Notes: a model not told the origin generated them from the letters alone. Positions 10,544-23,243 are shown, numbered from the stretch's first letter. The stretch is 64,000 bases of DNA from Arthrinium phaeospermum (GCA_006503535.1 QYRS01000006.1:1426001-1490000); one strand, 5' to 3'. A program made the numbers and translations.

Positions 10544-12234
10544 GTTTACTAGAAATAATTCGGGTGGGTCAAAGAGCACTGCAGCGGCAGGGGTTCGGCC
10601 GGGGCCCATACGCGGGTCCCCGTCTCGCTCTTATATGGACAAGGGTTTGCGGGAGAGCCGCATCCTGCTTCCATCCCGGCGAAAGGTCCTACGAAGAGTA
10701 TGCAACTCCGACACTGGGGTTACGCAGACAATCGCCTTCGCCGTAAGCATGAGCACCAAGTTTCCCATTGGCTCGTCCCCAATTCTCCGGCTGAATGCCA
10801 CGGCCAATTGGCGGCGTACAGTTGCATGCCGGTGTTCACACCTGCATTGATCTCCAGTATGACTGTAGGGCTGAATGCTACAGACAGTGACATCCACGCT
10901 TATCAACGAATCAAATTCATCTTGAGGAGTCAGCACCAATTCTCCCGACCGGCCCCTATTGGTTTGGAGATATGACCCCCTATTTTTAGCAAACGACCAA
11001 CCCACCAATAGGTCTTCGATTCTCAGCCTTGGCGTAATCGTGCTAGGTGCCGAGGTTGCCGTCTTGGGGGAGGGAGGGGGGTGGTGGGAATAGACGCGCC
11101 CGTTCGGGCGGGATCAGCCGCCTCGGTCTTTGCCATGTTGCTGAGGCTCTTCTGGAACTTTGTCAGAACAGGTGCATATTTCATCCTAACTTGTTAGCCT
11201 TTTGCACGCGAAACACGCCATGCCAGCTGCGTCGCGATCCGCTGTCAGGGCTGTCAGATCTGGCGCCAAGATCCAGATCTGGCCCGCTTGTGTCTGTGGT
11301 GAAGCTTCTGCACGTCACGTTGTCGTGCGGGATCGATCATCGATAATACGGATCAAGCTTTGGCGGAGGCTTTGGTGACGTCGAATGAATCGCTTGTATC
11401 CGACGATGTCGACGACGCCCGTACATAATCGTGCAGGCTGCCTGTTTGGTCATGTCACATTGGGGTGGGCCAATTAATTACACGAAGCGGTTTCGCTGCC
11501 TGGTCACGCCAAGTCCAAACTTTAGGCACCGTGGACACGAGGTGTTGAGTTTACTAGTAGTCGGCTAGCTTGAGGCATGCGAAACACTCTTTGGAAAGTA
11601 CCACTGGTGTGGAACGATATGCAGTATGTCAACCTGTCTTCTGGAATTCTGACAGCAGCATCCACTAGCCACAAATGATGGCTACTGCTCCCCTGACCGC
11701 AAGCCGGCCTGTGCCGTTGGCTGCGAGATGCATGGTGCGTTTTCCAAATAGGGGAAAACGTCTACTTCGGTTTCTGTTGTTACCTAGGCGAGTCGCGAGT
11801 TCCCCTCCGTGTGAACTTTCACCATCCGAGCATCATATCCAAACTTCCAATTGGTCTAGAACAGGTCCCAACCAGAGACGGTCTATCGCGCAGTCACGGA
11901 GATAATCGAATCGAAAAAGCAAAACCAGCCACCGGGGATAAGAGTCGTCAGGGACCGAGTCGACCCAACACCCAACTTGTCTTAGCCGTGGAAGAGCCTT
12001 TGGTTACTGGTTCTTGGCTCTTATCAGAAACGTGCCTTTTAGCCACATCCACTAGCACCCAACACACTGGTAAGGTTACAAGATTCAAGATAGTGTGATC
12101 AACTTTCTTTGTATTCATCATAGTCGTAATGGGGATTGATTGGATACCCTCAGCCGCACATCAACGTCAAACAGAACATAAGGAAAGACGTCTGTGATGG
12201 CGGTGGTTTAGAGTACCCGTAGGCGTGAATAACC
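10544..12234. other. Intergenic, no gene seen
   Basis: 1.7 kb of mixed composition with only short open frames. Nothing resembles an exon with flanking splice signals or a known family. Confidence 0.55.
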
Positions 12235-13819
12235 TCAACTGCTTTGCCGTTTGCCTCTCATCTGTAGCCAGCGTGCCAACCCCAAGATGCACGCTCCACC
12301 AATGACCGACAGCCCCCCAAACATCTGCGCGTACTGGTACTTTCCCCCATCAAGCGCAATCAAAGCCCCCGCGATCGGAGGGCCCGACAGGCAGGCCACA
12401 CTGAGGACGGTAAAGGCCATGCCGGTCCGCACGCCCATCTTGGCGGGGTCGGTAGTGAGATTCGCGAGCGCCGAGGGAAGTAGTGTCTGTACCGCATTGG
12501 CGCAGACGCCGTAGAGGACCACAAAGGCGATGTAGCTGGGCTCCGAGAAGACGCCCATCCAGCCCAGCAGCGCCGTGCCGACGCCCATGGCGAACGGGAT
12601 CAGCAGGTTGAAGGAGCCGCAGTAGAGATCCGCAAGGAGGGCGGGGGCGAGCCGGCCCGGGACGCCGACGGCGTTCATGATGAGGAGGAGAAGCAAGGAC
12701 TCCTTCGGCTCTAGTCCGACGAACTTTGTGCCGTAGGAAGCGATCTGGGCTTCTTGTTAATAGGAGGTTCAAACCAGGGGGAAAGAGGGAGAAAGGGGAG
12801 GGGGGCTTACGAAAAAGGAGGCGAAGTTGAGACCCCAGCCGACGAAGAAGATACCGACGGCGAACAGCACGTAGGTGGAGTCCTTCCAGGATTGCAAGTC
12901 GAACCAGGGGGCTGACGTCGGCTTCTCCAGTTTCTTGGGTTTCGCAATGGCCAGAATGACTGCGCAGTTGAACATGACGAAAAGGCCCATGACGCGGATG
13001 GTCCAGCTGTGGCCAATCTTGGGTGCCAGCTCTCTTGCAATCTGAATTCAGGCTATTAGCTCAAGTGCCCCGAATTGATGTGATGATGCTGTCAGTAAGA
13101 CGCAAGTCCAGTCGGCTACTCACCATCGTGAATATTACACCCCCGACAGGCGCGCCACAAGACGCGACTCCCAGGGCAAACGCCCGGTACCGCTTAAAGT
13201 AGAGCGAGACGAGCGTCACGCTGGGCGTGAAGAGGACGCCGTTTCCCAGTCCCTGGATAATGCCCTGCGCCAGCAGCAGCTGGACGTATTGACCCGGGCG
13301 CTCGACTAACGAGGTGACGAAGATGCCGACGAGCTGGAGCAGGCAACCGGCGACGAGTATGGAGCGGAAATAGCCCTGATCCATGAAGCGCCCCGAGACG
13401 GCCCCGATGAAGGGCAGCGACAGCTGCAAAGATCCAGTCCAGGAGATGTCGGCCGGGGAGCGCTGGAGGGTGGTTTGCCAGTAGCCCTGGAAGGCGCCGA
13501 AGGAGGAGTAGTAGCCGTAGCCGTTGACCAGGAGCAGGAAGCTGGCGAGGACCTGGAGCCAGGCCTTGAGAGATCGCTCCTCCTCTGGGGTGGTGGTTTT
13601 GGACTTTTCGCTTTTGAGGTCTGCGGGGTCCAACTCATCGGAGCTGAAGCTGTATCTGCTGGGAGGGAGCGATACGGCCCCAGGCGGGGTGAGCTTTTCC
13701 GTCGACGAAGAGCTCAGCGGTCCGGGCAGAGTGACTGTGATCTGCCGTACGATGGCGGCAGTCTCCCACGGCGGTCCGGTGTCCACGCGGGATAGAGTGG
13801 CCTGCGGTATGGAAGTCAT
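12235..13819 (-). CDS. MFS transporter, monocarboxylate permease (MCH) type
   Basis: Exons 13819-13124, 13041-12811 and 12744-12235 give 478 residues, all junctions in phase. The in-frame codon at 13903 is TTG, so I start at the ATG at 13819. About 100 polar N-terminal residues precede the first helix (LQVLASFLLLVNGYGYYSSFGAFQGYW), whose ending resembles the SFGVFQ.YY block of MCH-like fungal permeases. Twelve TM segments can be traced, with GLGNGVLFTPSVTLVSLYFKRYRAFALGVASCGAPVGGVIF as helices 4-5, a typical MFS_1 signature. Family members carry monocarboxylates or riboflavin across the plasma membrane; the substrate cannot be read from sequence. No linked catabolic genes lie beside it. Confidence 0.87.
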
Positions 13820-16064
13820 CGTCGTCTCGTCTTGAGGGGTCTTGGTGGCTTTGGCTGAAGAAGACCGTTTCCTATGACAAGTGGGCGTGGTGATAACTTC
13901 CAAACAGGACAGTCAACATGAACATTGGCGGCCCTATCTATACTCACCAAGGAGGGGGCACATCAAAAGCATAATGAAAGAAGATCCAGGAAGGACTCGA
14001 CGAGGATCGACGAGTAATCAGGTCATCAAACATACGTTTGCAGATCTCCGTGACAGCCATGACGAATGATTCACGATCAGCTCGGGGGCCTCATGGTAGG
14101 CATCGAGCGCATGAATCGTGCTTTGCCCTCTCGATCTCAAGGTTCGTTCTACCTCCGACAGACCATCCCGTCACAAGTTCAGCCCAGGGGGACTCCAATA
14201 AAAAAAAGGTAACCTTCGGGGCCATGGTGGTACAGTAGGAAACAAACTTAAGAATATCCGATTTGGGGGATTCTCGGGTATAACGGGCTGGTCAAGTTGC
14301 GGTCGGTTATGCCGAGCGAATGGCATATTCGGACGCCGCCGTTGCGAACCTGCGCAACCTGCGTCCTGCGGCCGAGACATTGTCGTCACCGCGCCACGAA
14401 TATACAAGCAAGAGACTTTAAGCGCACCTTGGTACATCTTGGCAATTCATGGCGGGCGACTAAAACGGCGTGGCAGAAACAGGCCAAGAAGGCCAATGGG
14501 CTCATATGGGTTATCGACGTTGTCGATAAAGGGGCCTGGCCGGGTTAAATATAGCACTGCCATTCCTGGGGGTGGATCTTTTGCCGATGCATTTCTCCAG
14601 TTTCTTGCGGAGCCCCTTTTCGACAGGGGCCAACCCTGTCGCGTCACCACGGGGCATACTGGACGATCTGAAACCTGTCCCCAAAGCGACGCACAGAGGG
14701 CGGCATCATCTGTTCGCTCCCCCAAAGTCTATTCGGTGTGTCAATGCCTCACAACGTGTACTTCGCCACGTCATTGGCTGCGACCATTCTGGTTCCTGCA
14801 CCCTAGTGCCTAGCCCCAACAGCAGCATCAAAGTCCTGGATTACAACATCGTTATTGCAGATGTTGCAATCGAAACAGCTAATTACTGTATTGAAAACTT
14901 GCCGCACCAAATATGTTTCCTCTGTCACAAAGCATGCATGAACATATGAATTCTTGTCAGCTAGGATAGTATTTTCTTCCCTTTTTTTCCCCGTTGCGGC
15001 AGGACATATTGTGATATACCTAAAATGATGAATTTTCCTTCTCACCTTTGAACTATGATTTGCTCGATACCTGACGTCGCTACTGGACAGGAGGGCGTTT
15101 TAATAATCATACGACGTGAATACCGGATGCTTCGAGTCTGCCAAGATGCATGGCATCTGGAATAATATCTAGAATCGAAGATTGCCAGCTTATCCAAACC
15201 CGTGGAGACAAGAGCGGATTTAGTTGAAGATCGAACTAGTTCAGCTGACCTGATAATATGCAGCTGGCAATTTTGGCCCCTGACGACCAACTTTAACTTA
15301 AAAAGTTGGAGAGCAATGAGGCAACTCATCGATAAGCGTGCCTTTCTTCTGGAATACGCCGATATGCACCGTCCCGTGATCCGTGCCTCCAATCAGATGT
15401 TACAAATATTAGGGTCCTATTGTTCGAGTTATTTCCAGCAGGTGAGCGACTACTATGGCAACATCAATATTATCCGAAACTTAGCCCTCACGATCGGTGC
15501 CACGATCCTCTCCAACCGATCTATGAGGCCATCCTAAACTACACAAGCTATGTACCATGGTTCCTGGCAACCATGGGGAAGTTGTTGCTCGTCCCTGTTA
15601 GCATGTGGTGGTGATGCGGGCATGATGTTGCCAATGGTCGTTTTGATTTATATATTGGCACTTCAGGTTCTCATCTTTGAAGTGGTGAAATTGATTCAGA
15701 GTGTTCGCAGCGAGGTCAACGGAACAGCCAAATGTGTAATGTAGAGACTGCAGGTCTCCAAGAGTCAATTATTCGCTGTCGTGGTCCACAGCAAAGTCTA
15801 AGGCCAATGGCGACAGAAACCAGAGATAGACGAGAGAAATCGCTCACGATCTCCACCAGAAGGCCTTATCAAGCTTTTGGCGAACCATGTATGCCATGCA
15901 TGATAACTACAATAGTTCGGCTACTCTCCAAAGGAATGAAATGTCATTTTCTTTCTCTTTCACTTTCACGAACAGTTTCGGAACTGTCCTGGAAGAGAAC
16001 TGTTATTCATTTTCTACATACTTGATCCTGATTCGAGCGATACCCGACAACCTCAACACCAGAA
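13820..16064. other. Intergenic, no gene seen
   Basis: 2.2 kb with short overlapping open frames only. The last 200 bp would hold the promoter and leader of the F-box-like gene. A short palindrome, CCATGGTT-CCTGGC-AACCATGG, lies at about 15553-15574; I assign it no function. Confidence 0.5.
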
Positions 16065-16713
16065 ATGGCCGACCTCGGTGCCCTACAGGTCTTTCCCACG
16101 GAACTGCTGCACATGATCCTGGAAATGGCCAATATGCAGACAGTGTGCCGCTTCTCGCAGGTCAACCGACGTGCCCAAACGCTGGTCAGAGGCCTGTCCA
16201 TCGGCCTCGACAGAGTCCGCACCCTGTTCCCATGGGCGTGTCCCCGCCGCTGCAACCGCCCATGGCATTACTGTTCCGGCCTTCCCGAGCTTGCCGACCC
16301 GGTCCGTGCTGCCACGAGCGATGTCTGGTCTTACGGCATCCTGGCCTCTCTCCTGTGCAAGCGGCCGGACGAGACGAGCGACTCCTTTGGCCCCAGTCCT
16401 GGCTGCGGCACATGTCGTCGCTGCGTCGACAAGTGCCTCGCGACCTTGTCTGTCGCCTTGCTCGACCCCGAAGTGGAAGAGCGGATTTACAAAGTAAGCA
16501 AGGTCTTTTCTATTAAAATTTGTTCATCTGGTTGGCAGCGACGTTTGACTGTAGAGGTAACGACTGACGTGCAAGTTCTCGTAGGCGACTGGGCAACAGA
16601 AGCGAGATTATTGGAAATATGTCGAAGACTGGGCTCGCAAAAATGATCACTCGCATCTTAACTTGTTTTTTTGGCTCAAGTCTTTTAGCTACTACAACGC
16701 TTATCCCTTTTAG
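16065..16713 (+). CDS. F-box-like protein (copy A)
   Basis: Exons 16065-16493 and 16585-16713 (91-nt intron, CTGAC branch) give 185 residues. The frame without splicing runs on to 16646 with unlike sequence, so the spliced form is preferred. MADLGALQVFPTELLHMIL and CRFSQVNRRAQTL read as a degenerate F-box: Leu-Pro-x-Glu-Leu then a second helix with VCRFSQVNRR. A Cys/His-rich middle (CPRRCNRPWHYCS, CGTCRRCVDKC) may bind a metal. Exon 2 encodes QQKRDYWKYVEDWARKNDHS. F-box proteins recruit targets to SCF ubiquitin ligases, but fungi have many of unknown target. A relative lies at 58643-59506 and shares the N-terminus, VWSYG and CRRCVD. It abuts an AT-rich island on its 3' side. Confidence 0.65.
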
Positions 16714-16734
16714 ATGCATTATAACTTAAAAACA

Positions 16735-16985
16735 CGATCTTTTTAATACAACGGTTTAATCTAGACTATAAGATTAACCCTTAGGCCACTATCACCTTTA
16801 GTAATTATTAACATTTAAAATAAATTATAAATTCTAAATTTCTTTCTTTATTTAATATAATAATAATAAAAACAAAGATAAAAAAATAGTTTATTTTAAT
16901 TAAAAAACGGATAAAAAATAACCCCTTTTATATACATTAAAAGTTTATTAATAGGCGGTATATTCATTTAAAAACGGGCTAATAA
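16735..16985. other. Short AT-rich, RIP-like island
   Basis: About 250 bp of strongly AT-rich sequence with long A/T runs and residual CpG, of the same style as the large element at 41.8-46.8 kb. No coding sequence or repeat ends are seen. It may be a remnant of a RIP-mutated element. The rest of 16986-17605 is unremarkable and holds the promoter of the MFS gene. Confidence 0.45.
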
Positions 16986-17605
16986 CGACTGAGGGTGGCA
17001 ATGGCCTGGGGGTTGATCTTACCGACGCGATGGCTAGCTACGTTCTGTATCGTACGGCACTTTGATGTAGGTCGACAGGGTCATCGGCTAAAGTGAATGC
17101 GAGATCAATGTAACTCTCCCGCTGAGTAGGCGAATTCTACTCGTGCGGCTATGGGCCTCGTGAGGGGACCCAAGACATTTGAGTCGATCTTTGGAGGGAC
17201 CAGTGGCATGAGCTCAACTAGAACAGGGCGAGTACTCATAGGGCGCCGGCACGAAGAATAATAGAACGTTGCCCATTAACGGCGTGCTTTAGATAGCAAT
17301 TCTTTCCAAAACTATCATCGCATGCTCTCAATCCGTTCATCCATAGCTGCTAGGCTCATTTTACTCTATCCGGCTCTTGAGGGGAAACATGAAAGTCTCA
17401 GGGAGTGTCTGGCGGTATTGTTCCGGGGGTAAATGCAAGGACAGGGGTTCCCCAGGTCGACCTTCCCCAACGTGGCAACATGAGGGGAAGATCGACATCA
17501 TTATAAGAACGACACTGCCGTGTGCGAGCTGAGAAGATCAGCTGTCTACTCGGCCTCCTTCTCGCATGGCCTGTTAGTATCTCCTGTTACTCAGCGAATA
17601 TCGCC

Positions 17606-19487
17606 ATGGCGGATCCCAAACGCAATGACAATGACCGCCACACTGAATGGGTGGGAAAGTCTCACGAAGATGCCCAAGCAGGCAACATCGACGAGCATAC
17701 GATAAGCGTGCGAGAGGCTCTCAAGAATCACCGATGGGCCGTTATGTGGTCGTTGACAGTGTCCATGTCGGTCATCATGGAAGGCATGTGCTTGGCTCAA
17801 TCTGTTTGGCCGTCAGAATCTCCAGACCGAGACAGATACTGACCAGAGCGCTGCGACGTAACTATTTAGGTTACGATACCATATTGATGGGCAACTTCCT
17901 CGGCTTCCCGGCGTTTCAGAAACAGTTCGGTGAGGACCACGGCGGCGACGCGGGATACCAAGTAGCGGCAGCTTGGCGTAAGTGGTGATCCTGCACGCAT
18001 GGGAGGCTAGAGATAGTATGTGGACAATAACGTCCCTAGACTGCGCTAATCGTTTGTTAACAGAGTCCGCACTATGGGGAGGCTCGATAGCCGGCTGCAT
18101 CATCGGAGTCTTCCTCAACGGCTACCTGATCAGCCATCTCGGATTCAAGCGCGTGTTTCTGGCATCGCTGCTAGCTATGACCGCGTTCATTTTCCCATCT
18201 TTCTTTGGGAAGAGCGCTGCCGTCCAGACAATCGGACAGGTACTCTGCGGGCAAGTCTTCCTTTCTAGCCACTACCCGTACTTAGCACCACCGGACCTCT
18301 CTTAACTGAACACCCATCACAGGGTTCCATGGGGCATCTTTGCGACGATCGGTCCCGCGTATGCATCTGAGATTTTGCCTCTGGCCTTGCGCTCCTACTT
18401 GACCGCTTACGTCAACATGTGCTTCGCCATCGGACAGTTCATCGGAGCAGGCGTTATCCAAGGTTTACTGAAAAGGGACGACCAGTGGTCCTACCGCATC
18501 CCTTTCGCGGTGCAGTGGGTCTGGCCGGTGCCCCTATTCGTGGCGTGCCTCTTCATGCCCGAGAGCCCCTGGTGGCTGGTCCAACATGGCCGACTGGACG
18601 AAGCCGAGCAAGTCCTGCGGCGCGTCACGTCCGGGCCTCAGCGCGATAAGGCGCCGCAGACGCTAGCGATGATGGTGCATACCAATACCCTCGAGCGCGA
18701 GATCGAAGCGGGAAGTTCGTACTTGGACTGCTTCCGAGGCAGCCACCGGCGGCGGACCGAGATCGCTTGTGTGTCCTTCGCCGGCCAGGTCCTCGCGGGC
18801 TCCCAGTTCGCTTACTCGGGGACCTACTTCTTCCAGCAGGCCGGCATGGGCGCCGACGACGCATACAAGTTGGGCCTGGACGGGACGGCCATCGCTTTCG
18901 TCGGCACGATCCTGTCGTGGTTCTTGATGCGGCGCGTGGGGCGACGGACTATCTACCTGTGTGGCATGGCGGGCATCGTCGCGTATCTGTTCATCATCGG
19001 CGCGCTGACGACCGGCTCCCGCAATAACGGTGTCGTCTGGGCGCAGTCGTCGCTATGTCTTGTGTGGCTGTTTACTTTCTCGCTGTCGGTCGGGCCAATG
19101 GGCTGGACGATCCCGGCCGAGGTGTCGTCGACGCGGCTGCGGTCCAAGACCATCTGCCTCGCGCGCAACGTGTACTACCTGACCCTACTGTGGGCCAACA
19201 TCCTCGAGCCCTACATGGTGAACCCGACGAGCTGGAATTGGCGCGGCTACACTGGTTTCTTCTGGTGCGGCTGGGCGGCGCTGACGCTGGTGTGGGCTTT
19301 CTTTCGGCTCACGGAGACGAAGGACCGCACCTTTGAGGAGCTGGACCTCATGTTCGCGGCCGGGGTGCCCACGCGCCGGTTCGCCGCGCACCACGTCGAC
19401 GCCTACGCGGAGGGCTTGGCCGTCAAGGATCGGGTAGCCGCGGGCAGTGACGATGCAGTGGCCAAGAAAACGGAAACAGAGGCTTAG
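17606..19487 (+). CDS. MFS sugar transporter, maltose/alpha-glucoside permease type
   Basis: Exons 17606-17783, 17870-17977, 18064-18250 and 18323-19487 give 545 residues. The start (CGCCATGGC context) is preferred. Introns 1 and 3 have GC donors (AAG|GCATGT and CGG|GCAAGT) and only these keep the conserved MEGYDTILMGNF and QVLCGVPWGIFA blocks in frame; intron 2 is GT-AG. Motifs: GYDTILMGNF in helix 1, QSALWGGSIAGCIIGVFLNGYL, PESPWWLVQHGRLDEAEQVL after helix 6, and the final LTETKDRTFEELD, the sugar-porter signature of PF00083. Such proton symporters import disaccharides or other sugars at the plasma membrane. The exact sugar is not decided by sequence. The C-terminus is long and polar. Confidence 0.92.
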
Positions 19488-20245
19488 CTAGGGGCGTCGT
19501 CATGTTTTTCATGGGGTACGACCTTACAGGGTAATGCTTAACTCCCGCTTCCAGGTCTCTTTCGCGTGGCTGAAAGGTCCACGCGCAGATGATTAGACTT
19601 CTGTCAATTGATGGGCTTCTGTGAAACAGGATCTGTATGAAAGCTAATTGGATCACCAACTTCTTGGCGCATGGTGCTCATCTGATTGGCATGAGCATAA
19701 ACTAGTCTCTAGATATTCTGTCTCGATAATTTTGGTATTGGCTGTTATTAGGGAACGCAATACCACATCTTTTTTCCTGTTGGGCAGTTCGGAAGCAGTT
19801 GAATGTTGAGCAGCTAGCTTGGTAATTGCTGCTGTTCCAGGGGGCACATTTAGTGCGGCGGGGGTGATGGGTAAGGCGGATTAGTGGGATTAGTGGATTG
19901 AACATCCCGCTTGACCCCGCAAACGCCCATGTTCAGCGCCCCATTAAATTCCAAGTACTTGCTTGGGTGCAGAATGAACAAATGTCCTCAAGGGACCCTC
20001 CAATACCAGGACATGACGCGTAATATATGGGAAGCTTCGGAGCAGACATATACATAACTCTTCAAATTGGTATAGCCAAGTCTGAAGATTTGGTGTATAG
20101 AGTCAAACTCTTGGTCATTTCCTATCATCCCTTAGACTCATTCTGTAGCCTCAAACTGAGAAACAACACCTCGCACCACCCCATCGGTCAACCACGTGAC
20201 GTCTCTGGTACCAACCTGGTTCATTTCATGTGCGGGCAAAAAGCT
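19488..20245. other. Intergenic, no gene seen
   Basis: 760 bp downstream of the MFS gene with only short open frames; 19488-19700 would be its 3' region. Confidence 0.5.
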
Positions 20246-20874
20246 TTATGGTGGTCCAATCGAATACATGTTGCACAGAGTCTGCAACTTCGGGATAGGC
20301 ACTCGGCTACCGACCGGTACTTCCATTCCTGCGTGATCGATTTCACCTCTGCCATATCGGTACAGGACCTCATCCATTGGTGGCATGGTGCTGCAGACGC
20401 TCTTGTTGTACGCCTCGTTCCGGTCGGTTTCGTACATCAAGTGATATGCGGCGCGCCACAATGGAGGAACATCACGCTTGTTGGGGTCAATTCCCAAAAA
20501 AGTCCAGTCCCGTTGGTAATTGCGGTGGCTAACGTTTTGGGATAATCAACTCCGGAGACGCCACCGAGTCGAGTCGAGAAGGCAGAAATCCCAAACCCTT
20601 TACAATGTTGACCGGCCAAAGTCATGTGTTACCTCAAGCCCCTTCTCCTTCACATAGTAACTGCTTGCTTGGAAAGGCCTTTGATGGCTTATCACAGTAC
20701 TTGTAGCGATCAAAGAATGCGATTACTCGCCTGCGGTAGGAGGCCTGGAGCGGCCCGCCTGGCCCACGAGAACCATCCGTGCAACGAATCGTCCGGCTGG
20801 ACGCAAATGGCGCAGATTACAGCGGTCGTGAGGCCGACTTTTACCAAGGCTCTGGTGGGCAACTGTGGCATGGT
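20246..20874 (-). pseudogene. Unrecognised, probably decayed gene fragment
   Basis: Three coding-like stretches on the minus strand do not form one clean frame. An ATG at 20874 opens a signal-anchor-like start (MPQLPTRALVKVGLTTAVIC). A second stretch in another frame (about 20730-20635) contains RVIAFFDRYKYCDKPSKAF and ends at TGA just before GTAACA. A third (20520-20246) contains RDWTFLGIDPNKRDVPPLW, YHLMYETDRNEAYN and YRYGRGEIDHAGMEVPVGS. Residue use looks real, especially the third. It could be a broken type II membrane or secreted enzyme, or an intact gene whose splicing I misread. I do not recognise the family. Confidence 0.35.
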
Positions 20875-22369
20875 CGTGTAGGTGGTAGACTGACTGGTTG
20901 GTAGTTTCAAGTTTTTGGATAATACTTTGTGCAGCTGTGCATCGTCGGTTTTGTGCGCGACGGTGGCGAGATGGGTATGATAGACCAATCAAAGTTTTCT
21001 ATCAATTTACCTTGTATATATCTTCCATGTTTCCCGTCAGGCATTGAACGAATGGAGATACCCTCCCCGTCTTCTCTGAGGCCACAATAAGAATTCGACT
21101 GCCCATGTTTATGGTCAAGATGCTAACCGTTCTTCAGCCATAGTAACATCCCAGTGATCCATTTACCAATATTCCACATATGCACATATATCTTCCTTGT
21201 CTGGGTCCAAACCGCGTTAAAATGAGTCAAACTTACCTAGCCAAGGCAGCACCACACGAGCCCATAATATATGCTGCCGTTGCGCCTCCGATTTCATGGA
21301 CATACATTGCGACTCGGTGTTCAGTAGTGTCCGGGAAGCCTTCTGAATATCCCCAGGATAGACAAGTGGGAATGTCGAGCGGAAGGATCAAACAGGTTGA
21401 ATGTCGCGTGACACGTTCATTTTCGTGGTCGTCCTTAATGGTAGCCCGTCTCAACTATGCCAATTTGGCATACAATGCGAACTGGACGTAAAAGACCCTC
21501 TGCCTTTAACTTTACATGACAATCTAATGACTATAGCTCTTCCACACATGTAAGCAAATGCCGAAGGGTTGCCCGTTTACCTACAGGTTCAGGGAACCCG
21601 CTCCTGTCGCGAGTGAACATCGAAATGATCCTAGCATCTGTCAGAGTGTATATACTCACAGATCCTGTTGATATCTTGCTGTAACACTAATTCTTGCTGT
21701 CGTTGTCGTAAGTTTTAAGCCAGGTGCCTAGCATGCACATCGCTGGGCCACCGGAAGGATCAAGTTCAATAGAAACCTGACCAAGCTCAGTTGGAGCGAT
21801 TCCCGCCCGTTTCAGTTCTTATTGAAAGAGATCTCACACCTGCCTGATAGGGCGAACGTATCGCGAAATCGCATAACCAAGAGAGCATGCCACCACCCCT
21901 GTCCAGAGGGATCGCATCCTTGCATCTGAGGTTATCTGCAACAGCAGAAATCGGAGGCAAGTGGTTGCCAAATCTCGACTGCGCCGTAACCACCGACCCC
22001 CAAGTAGATGATGAGGAGAGCAGTTTATGGCGAAATTGCCGCAAGGTAAGCATAGCTGCATGCAAGTGGGTAGCATCCATCCCCACACCATATGGCCGTC
22101 GAGCATGCTCAAACCCCGCTTGCCTTACTCTTGCATGCTGACTGCGCCGCTGATGGTTGCATCCAGCAGCAAGACACGTGTATTTCCAGAGGCCAAGTGC
22201 ATGCGCCACGTTGCTTGCATGGGTCTTTTTGCCTCTGGACACTGGTTCCGATGCAGCTGCTCCGGCTTGGTATTCGTTTACTTGACACAATATGGTATTC
22301 TCGAGGCGCAACACCCGCCCCTTCGGTGTTCCAAGTGGGACTGGCGGGTGTAGTTCTGGGGCGTCGGCT
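20875..22369. other. Gene-poor stretch with doubtful fragments
   Basis: On the minus strand 21454-21225 reads GFPDTTEHRVAMYVHEIGG and AAYIMGSCGAALA up to a GTAAGT donor, which might be a membrane-protein exon; a short frame from an ATG at 21106 ends at another GTAAAT donor. I cannot join them into a gene. 21787-22369 would be the tail of the rhodopsin-like pseudogene. Confidence 0.3.
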
Positions 22370-23243
22370 TGCCCAGCGAGAACCGCTTCATCGCGAAGCT
22401 GTCCGCAGTGCGTTTGATCAGCGACCCCAGCCTCGGCATGGGCTCCGCGATGATATCCAGCCAGCGCGAGCGTGAATGTCACCCCCTATCCTGTTGTTGG
22501 CGGACATGTGTAGACTCCAGATGCCGTGAAGCAGAAGCACTGCGATGGCCGAGTCAAGGACCAGTTCGCGCTCAAGAAGGCGATCTCCTGGACGACGATG
22601 GCCGGCAATTCTTCTGAGACAGCACCTAATCCCACGCGGCCTCCATGGGGATGCACCGGGTCATGAACAAGGTGATGAATACGACGGCATAGGCGACAGC
22701 AAGGGGAATGAAGAATCAAACGGTCCGGCGCATGACCAAATTGTGGTGGAACGGATCAAGGTACGAGCAGAGCAGGGCGAACCTGAAGGCGCACGTAGGA
22801 AGAGTCCAGGTGAACGTCGCCGATAGCAAAATCTATAGAATTAGACAGAGTTTAGCGAACATGTCCCAAGTGATTCGCGATACTTGGTCCTCATTTTTGC
22901 CCTTTGTTGTACTGTGACCTGTTTCCAAGGGATGGTTTCAAAAGACGCCACCAAATTACTGTTGACACTTAATTGGTGACGAACGTTACCATGACCAATC
23001 AGACTGGGGTGAGTGAGAGGCTATGACAATGACCGGAAGGCCCGGAACGAGATTACCCCATAGTGTACATCCTTCTGCCGTAAGCAAGGAGGCGACGAAC
23101 GCATGGATTGCTGCACCATCCACGTGGAAGTCTCTAGTACTTATCTTACCAATGATGTAAACTCACATGGCCAAGATGGCGAGAATGAGAAACGTAAAGA
23201 CGTCTAACCGAATAGCCTGGGTTCTTCCTAACGGGGTGGACAT
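22370..23243 (-). pseudogene. Degenerate rhodopsin-like membrane protein
   Basis: An ATG at 23243 opens MSTPLGRTQAIRLDVFTFL, a helix-1-like exon ending at a GTGAGT donor (23167). After a decayed stretch, 22832-22626 reads FALLCSYLDPFHH, then a TGA, then LAVAYAVVFITLFMTRC and IPMEAAWD, then TAG. A changed frame from about 22558 gives LDSAIAVLLLHGIWSLHMSA and NNRIGVTFTLALAG. These match the order of helices 3, 4 and 6 in fungal rhodopsin-like proteins (R/KFALLCFYLRLF, F.C.PI..AWD, LDFAIVLLPIP). With two stops and at least one frame change it cannot encode the protein. Confidence 0.6.
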
